Assembly: GCA_020849105.1 (NCBI GenBank)
Contig: JADLGW010000013.1
Span: 1-49,094 of the forward strand
DNA length: 49,094 bases
DNA from: Phycisphaerales bacterium
Lineage (GTDB): Bacteria; Planctomycetota; Phycisphaerae; Phycisphaerales; UBA1924
Direction of reading: 5' to 3'
Shown: positions 45,752-49,094 of the stretch, one piece after another
Layout: the number at the start of each line of letters is the position of its first letter
How positions within the stretch are numbered: position 1 is the first letter of the stretch
Program-made: the position numbers and the translations under genes
The notes under the pieces: model-generated
Seen by the model: the letters and a program-made list of their open reading frames with translations, nothing else
Databases searched by the model: none
Told to the model about the DNA's origin: nothing

Positions 45752-48226
45752 ATGCGCACCGCTCTTCTCGCTCTCATGCTCGCCGCCGCTCCCGCCTTCG
45801 CGCAGCCGAAGGCCGATGAAGTCACGCTCGAACTGATCATGTCCGACCCGGACTGGATCGGCAACGCCCCGGAGCGGCCGTACTGGGCCGCCGACAGCAC
45901 GAGCGTGTACTACGCCGTGAAGCGCCCGGGCTCCGAGGCCCGCGATCTCATCCAGGTCGGCCTCGACGGCACGCAGACGCGGGTGCTGACCGACGCGGAC
46001 AGGCCCGCGGCGGACCCGGCGTTCTTCGATTGGAACACGGAACACACCGCCCTCGTCTACTCCCGCCACGGCGACCTGTTCCTGCGCGACCCGGTGTCCT
46101 CCCCGCCGCGGCAACTGACGCGGACCGGGGCCGGCGAGGGCGGACCGAGGTTCCTGCCGGACGGGCGCATCGCGTTCACGCGCGACGGCGTCCTGCTGAT
46201 CCACGATCCGGCGACCGGCATCGAGACTCAGCCCGCCGACGTGCGGGCCGAGGAGGACCCCGGCGCCGCGAAGGCAGAGAAGGAGAAGGGCGACTACCTG
46301 GAGCAGCAGCAGGAACGGCTGTTCGACTTCATCAAGGAGCGCAGGGCCAACCGCGAGAGCGCGGAAGCCCGGGATGAAGCGGAGCGCGACGCCGACACGA
46401 CCCGCCTGCGCCCGACGTATCTGGGGCCCAACCTCGACATCCGCGAGCAGAGCCTGTCGCCCGATGTCCGGTGGCTGCTCGTGCGGACGGGGCCCAGGGG
46501 CTCGCAGGACGGCAAGCGGGACACGATGCCGCAGTATGTGACGGACTCCGGGTATGTCGAGACGCGGCAGGTCCGCTCGAAGGTCGGCACGGGCAAGCCG
46601 ACCGGCGACGCGCTCGTGCTGATCGACCTCACCACCGGCACGAAGCGCGACCTGGACCTTGCCGTGCTCCCCGGCATCGCGGAAGATCCGTTCAAGAAGG
46701 AAGACCCGACCGCCGAAGCCGCGCCGCCACCCGGGCCGGCGGCCGCTGAGCCCGCGGCGCCCGCGCCGCAGAACCAGAAGCAGGCCAACGAGAAGCCGAA
46801 GAACGCCAGGCCCCGCCCGGTCTCCCTCGACATCGAATGGTCGCTCGACGGCTCCGCGGCCGCGATCCAGGCACTCTCGCTGGACAACAAGGACCGCTGG
46901 ATCGCCCGGGTGGACCTGGGCGCGGGGGCGATCGTGCCGCTGGAGCACGATCACGACCCGGCGTGGATCCAGCGCGGGTTTACGCGGATGGGGTGGCTGC
47001 GCGACAACTCCGGCCTGTGGTTCCTGTCGGAGCGCGACGGGTACTCGGGGCTCTATGTGCGAATGCTCGACGCGGCCGCCGCCCGCCGGCTGTTCCCGGG
47101 TGAGTTCGAGGTGTCCTCGGCGCAACTCTCGCGCGACGGCAAGACTGTCTATTGCCGAGCGAACGCCGATCGGCCGACGAACCACGAGTTTTACCGGGTG
47201 GATGTCGGGACCGGCAGCATCGAGCAACTGACCCGCATGGGCGGCGACAACGACTTCGACCTCTCGCCCGACGAGTCGGCGGTGCTCATCACGCACTCGA
47301 CCACCACCACGCCGCCGGACCTATATATCCAGGTGCTCGGCAAGGAGCCGGCGCGGGCTACTCGCACGGCCAGCGAGAAGTTCGCCGCGATCGACTGGGT
47401 GGAGCCGCGGGTCGTCCGGGTGCCGTCGCGCACCGGGCGGCCGATCTTTTCGCGCCTGTACCTGCCTCCCGGCGGCGCTGCTCTCCAGGGCGGTGGACGG
47501 ATGGTTGGCGGCGCCCTGCGCCCCGCCGTGCTGTTCGTCCACGGCGCCGGGTATCTGCAGGACGCCCACGAGGGCTGGTCGTATTACGTCCACGAGTTCA
47601 TGTTCCACACGCTGCTCGCGCGGCGGGGTTACGCCGTGCTGGACATGGACTACCGGGCCAGCGCGGGCTACGGGCGCGACTGGCGCACCGCGATCTACTC
47701 CCGCATGGGCACGCCGGAACTGGAGGACCTGGAGGACGGCGTCGCGTGGCTGGTGAAGGAGCACGGCGTGGACCCCGCCCGCGTCGGGGTCTACGGCGGG
47801 TCGTACGGCGGCTTCCTGACCCTCATGGCGATGTTCCAGAAGCCGGACCTGTTCGCCTGCGGGGCCGCGCTTCGCCCGGTGAGCGACTGGGCCCACTACA
47901 ACGGCGGGTACACCGCCAACATCCTCGACACGCCCGCCACCAACCCGGAGGCGTACCTGCGCTCCAGCCCCATCGAGTTCGCCGCGGGGCTCAGGCGCCC
48001 GCTGCTGATCTGCCACGGCATGCAGGACGACAACGTGCTCTTCGAGGACACCGTGCGCCTGACCCAGCGCCTGATCGAACTCGGGAAGGACACCTTCACC
48101 GTCGCCTTCTACCCCGTGGAGCCGCACGCCTTCACCAGGCCGTCGTCGTGGCTGGACGAGTACCGGCGCATACTGAGGTTGTTTGAGGAGAACCTGGAAG
48201 AAGGCACGGAGGCACAAAGGCACTGA
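45752..48226 (+). CDS. Secreted S9-family serine peptidase (prolyl oligopeptidase/DPP-IV type)
   Basis: The 824-residue preprotein has signal peptide MRTALLALMLAAAPAFA. Residues about 45-560 form a beta-propeller of WD-like strands (YWAADSTSVYYAVKRPGSEA, WFLSERDGYSGLYVRML), interrupted by a charged Ala/Pro-rich linker near 320-360. The alpha/beta-hydrolase domain carries the triad Ser684 (YGGSYGGF), Asp759 (HGMQDDN) and His792 (VEPHAFT). These enzymes cut peptides, often after proline, and act in the periplasm here. Its last residues (EEGTEAQRH) are written by an 8-bp tandem repeat at 48200-48231, so the original C-terminus may have been altered. Confidence 0.95.
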   Translation: MRTALLALMLAAAPAFAQPKADEVTLELIMSDPDWIGNAPERPYWAADSTSVYYAVKRPGSEARDLIQVGLDGTQTRVLTDADRPAADPAFFDWNTEHTALVYSRHGDLFLRDPVSSPPRQLTRTGAGEGGPRFLPDGRIAFTRDGVLLIHDPATGIETQPADVRAEEDPGAAKAEKEKGDYLEQQQERLFDFIKERRANRESAEARDEAERDADTTRLRPTYLGPNLDIREQSLSPDVRWLLVRTGPRGSQDGKRDTMPQYVTDSGYVETRQVRSKVGTGKPTGDALVLIDLTTGTKRDLDLAVLPGIAEDPFKKEDPTAEAAPPPGPAAAEPAAPAPQNQKQANEKPKNARPRPVSLDIEWSLDGSAAAIQALSLDNKDRWIARVDLGAGAIVPLEHDHDPAWIQRGFTRMGWLRDNSGLWFLSERDGYSGLYVRMLDAAAARRLFPGEFEVSSAQLSRDGKTVYCRANADRPTNHEFYRVDVGTGSIEQLTRMGGDNDFDLSPDESAVLITHSTTTTPPDLYIQVLGKEPARATRTASEKFAAIDWVEPRVVRVPSRTGRPIFSRLYLPPGGAALQGGGRMVGGALRPAVLFVHGAGYLQDAHEGWSYYVHEFMFHTLLARRGYAVLDMDYRASAGYGRDWRTAIYSRMGTPELEDLEDGVAWLVKEHGVDPARVGVYGGSYGGFLTLMAMFQKPDLFACGAALRPVSDWAHYNGGYTANILDTPATNPEAYLRSSPIEFAAGLRRPLLICHGMQDDNVLFEDTVRLTQRLIELGKDTFTVAFYPVEPHAFTRPSSWLDEYRRILRLFEENLEEGTEAQRH

Positions 48227-48231
48227 GGCAC
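48200..48231 (+). repeat. Four 8-bp tandem repeats across the S9 peptidase stop codon
   Basis: GGCAC recurs at 48203, 48211, 48219 and 48227, an exact 8-base period with varied joining bases (AAGGCACG, GAGGCACA, AAGGCACT, GAGGCACG). The TGA stop at 48224-48226 falls inside the third-to-fourth unit. Confidence 0.85.
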
Positions 48232-48464
48232 GAAGCGGAGGGGCCACTATGGTCGGCGAGTTTCCCGACGGGGGACGCCACTACCCCCAACCTCCATCCC
48301 GGGCCACCGCCCTCGGCAGCGGCTAGTGGCAGCCGAAGTGGCCGCATCCCAGCTCGTCTTGACGCCCGCTCCTCCTGCGGTAAACTCACGCCGCTAACGA
48401 GCTCGGTGGACTCTGATGTTATCGAACGGACAACGGCGCCCCAGGTCGACGGTGGACTGAATAG

Positions 48465-49007
48465 ATGAAGACGATGTCAAACTGGAACTACTTCGTCGGT
48501 GCTTTCTTCGCCCTCGCGGTCACCTCGGTTTCAGTCGCTCAGGACTGGTCGAATGCGGGCGGAAACGCGCAGCGCAACGGACGAACGTCAGAAATCGGCC
48601 CGAGTTCAGCCACTCTCTTGTGGTCTGGTGGTCGCACGTCAATCACCGCGTGGCAGCCCGTGAGTGAGGGCAACCGCGTCTTTATGGTGCGGCAAACGGG
48701 TGTGCCGCCGCAGTCCGCCCCGACAGATTCACCAGTCGTGGCGATGAGTCTGTCGACCGGGGAGGAACTTTGGGCCAGGGACCTCCCCTACACCACCGGT
48801 TGGTGCACCTGGATCGCCGGTGTGAAAAACCAAAGGGTCTTCGCCTCCCGCGGGAATATCTATGACGGCACGGCGGCGATGTACGCCCTCGACAGCGCCA
48901 CAGGAGAGACGCTGTGGCTCTCCGAAGACTTGATCCGTGCTACGGCTTTCGACGGTGTAGAGGCTATCCCAGAACCGCGCAACCGATCGGATGCGAGGCG
49001 CGAATAG
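48465..49007 (+). pseudogene. PQQ-like beta-propeller protein gene, interrupted by an IS element
   Basis: The frame starts MKTMSNWNYFVGAFFALAVT with a signal peptide ending SVSVAQ, then DWSNAGGNAQRNGRTSEIGP and blade sequences SPVVAMSLSTGEELWARDLP and AAMYALDSATGETLWLSEDL, the tryptophan-docking pattern of PQQ-type propellers. Coding sense is lost after TAFDGV at about 48959, where IS sequence begins; the remaining codons to 49007 are read from the IS end. Only about 165 residues survive of a protein that is usually over 400. Base composition is somewhat less G+C-rich than the neighbours. The remainder should lie beyond the IS, outside the window. Confidence 0.75.
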
Positions 49008-49094
49008 CCTTGCATGGCGATGCGATTGACGGATGAACGGTTGGACTGGTTGGCGGACCGTGTGCCCGATGCGCCGCGCTCGCCCAGGGGCGGA
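48960..49094 (+). mobile_element. Left end of an IS5-like insertion sequence (continues past the window)
   Basis: The element appears to start at GAGGCTATCCCAGAACC, a form like the terminal repeats of many IS5-family elements, directly after TA in the interrupted gene (a possible short target duplication). A transposase frame starts 54 bases in. The right end and its inverted repeat are outside the window, so the boundary is inferred. Confidence 0.65.
49014..49094 (+). CDS. IS5-like transposase, N-terminal fragment
   Basis: The 27 visible codons read MAMRLTDERLDWLADRVPDA, then PRSPRGG. The opening LTDERLxWLxxxVPDxPRSPRGG matches the usual N-terminus of IS5-type transposases of planctomycetes and other bacteria (the short DUF4096-like lead-in before the DDE domain). 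The catalytic residues lie beyond the right edge. A second in-frame ATG at 49020 is an equal candidate start. Confidence 0.65.
   Translation, partial: MAMRLTDERLDWLADRVPDAPRSPRGG

Overview
The window is a very G+C-rich stretch (roughly 70% by eye, coding third positions almost all G or C). It looks like chromosomal DNA of a planctomycete, most likely class Phycisphaerae. Support: two secreted proteins end in the same double motif DCNxDGxxNLxDFGCF, a dockerin-like tail typical of Phycisphaerales annotation; there are choice-of-anchor domains, a prepilin-signal protein of the planctomycete type, and an LPS gene (lpxA) beside housekeeping genes. The taxonomic call is inference.

Layout. 1-8.1 kb: a secreted protein cut by the left edge whose start lies behind a 7-bp repeat, a hypothetical protein, a PfkB kinase, a dockerin-tailed endonuclease/phosphatase-fold protein and an M16 protease. 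8.2-16.0 kb: a three-gene cytoplasmic signalling operon made of a 1819-residue kinase with nine HAMP units, a second receiver-PAS-kinase, and a lone receiver. 16.0-20.7 kb: tRNA-Arg(CCT), ychF, nuoG and sat. 20.7-27.9 kb: a HEAT-repeat lipoprotein, an MDR dehydrogenase-like protein, a lipoprotein, a FlgM-like protein, an M28 peptidase, a ROK kinase, a REP-type transposase remnant and a Gfo/Idh-like protein. 27.97-28.51 kb: RNase P RNA. 28.6-36.1 kb: a choice-of-anchor B dockerin-tailed protein, a PAS kinase plus NarL-type regulator pair, and a sorbosone dehydrogenase-like protein. 36.2-48.2 kb: an FkbM methyltransferase, a prepilin-like protein, an OmpH/Skp-like protein, lipB, lpxA, an MBL hydrolase, a methyltransferase, rsfS, aroB, a Ser/Thr kinase with NTPase domain and an S9 peptidase. 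48.4 kb to the end: a beta-propeller gene cut by an IS5-like element.

Three themes stand out. (1) Compound palindromic repeats have invaded genes: one element of two adjoining hairpins occurs both inside nuoG, in frame, and inside RNase P RNA; other palindromes sit in the P12 helix of RNase P RNA, elsewhere in nuoG and in intergenic DNA. (2) Many genes lack a Shine-Dalgarno sequence but carry a TAnnnT box 5-11 bases before the start codon, pointing to widespread leaderless transcription; the same box precedes the tRNA and RNase P RNA. (3) The leftmost gene has a good promoter and ribosome site, but its ATG is out of frame because of seven copies of a 7-bp repeat, as expected for a phase-variable gene in the OFF state.

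No CRISPR array, prophage, defence island or biosynthetic cluster was seen.
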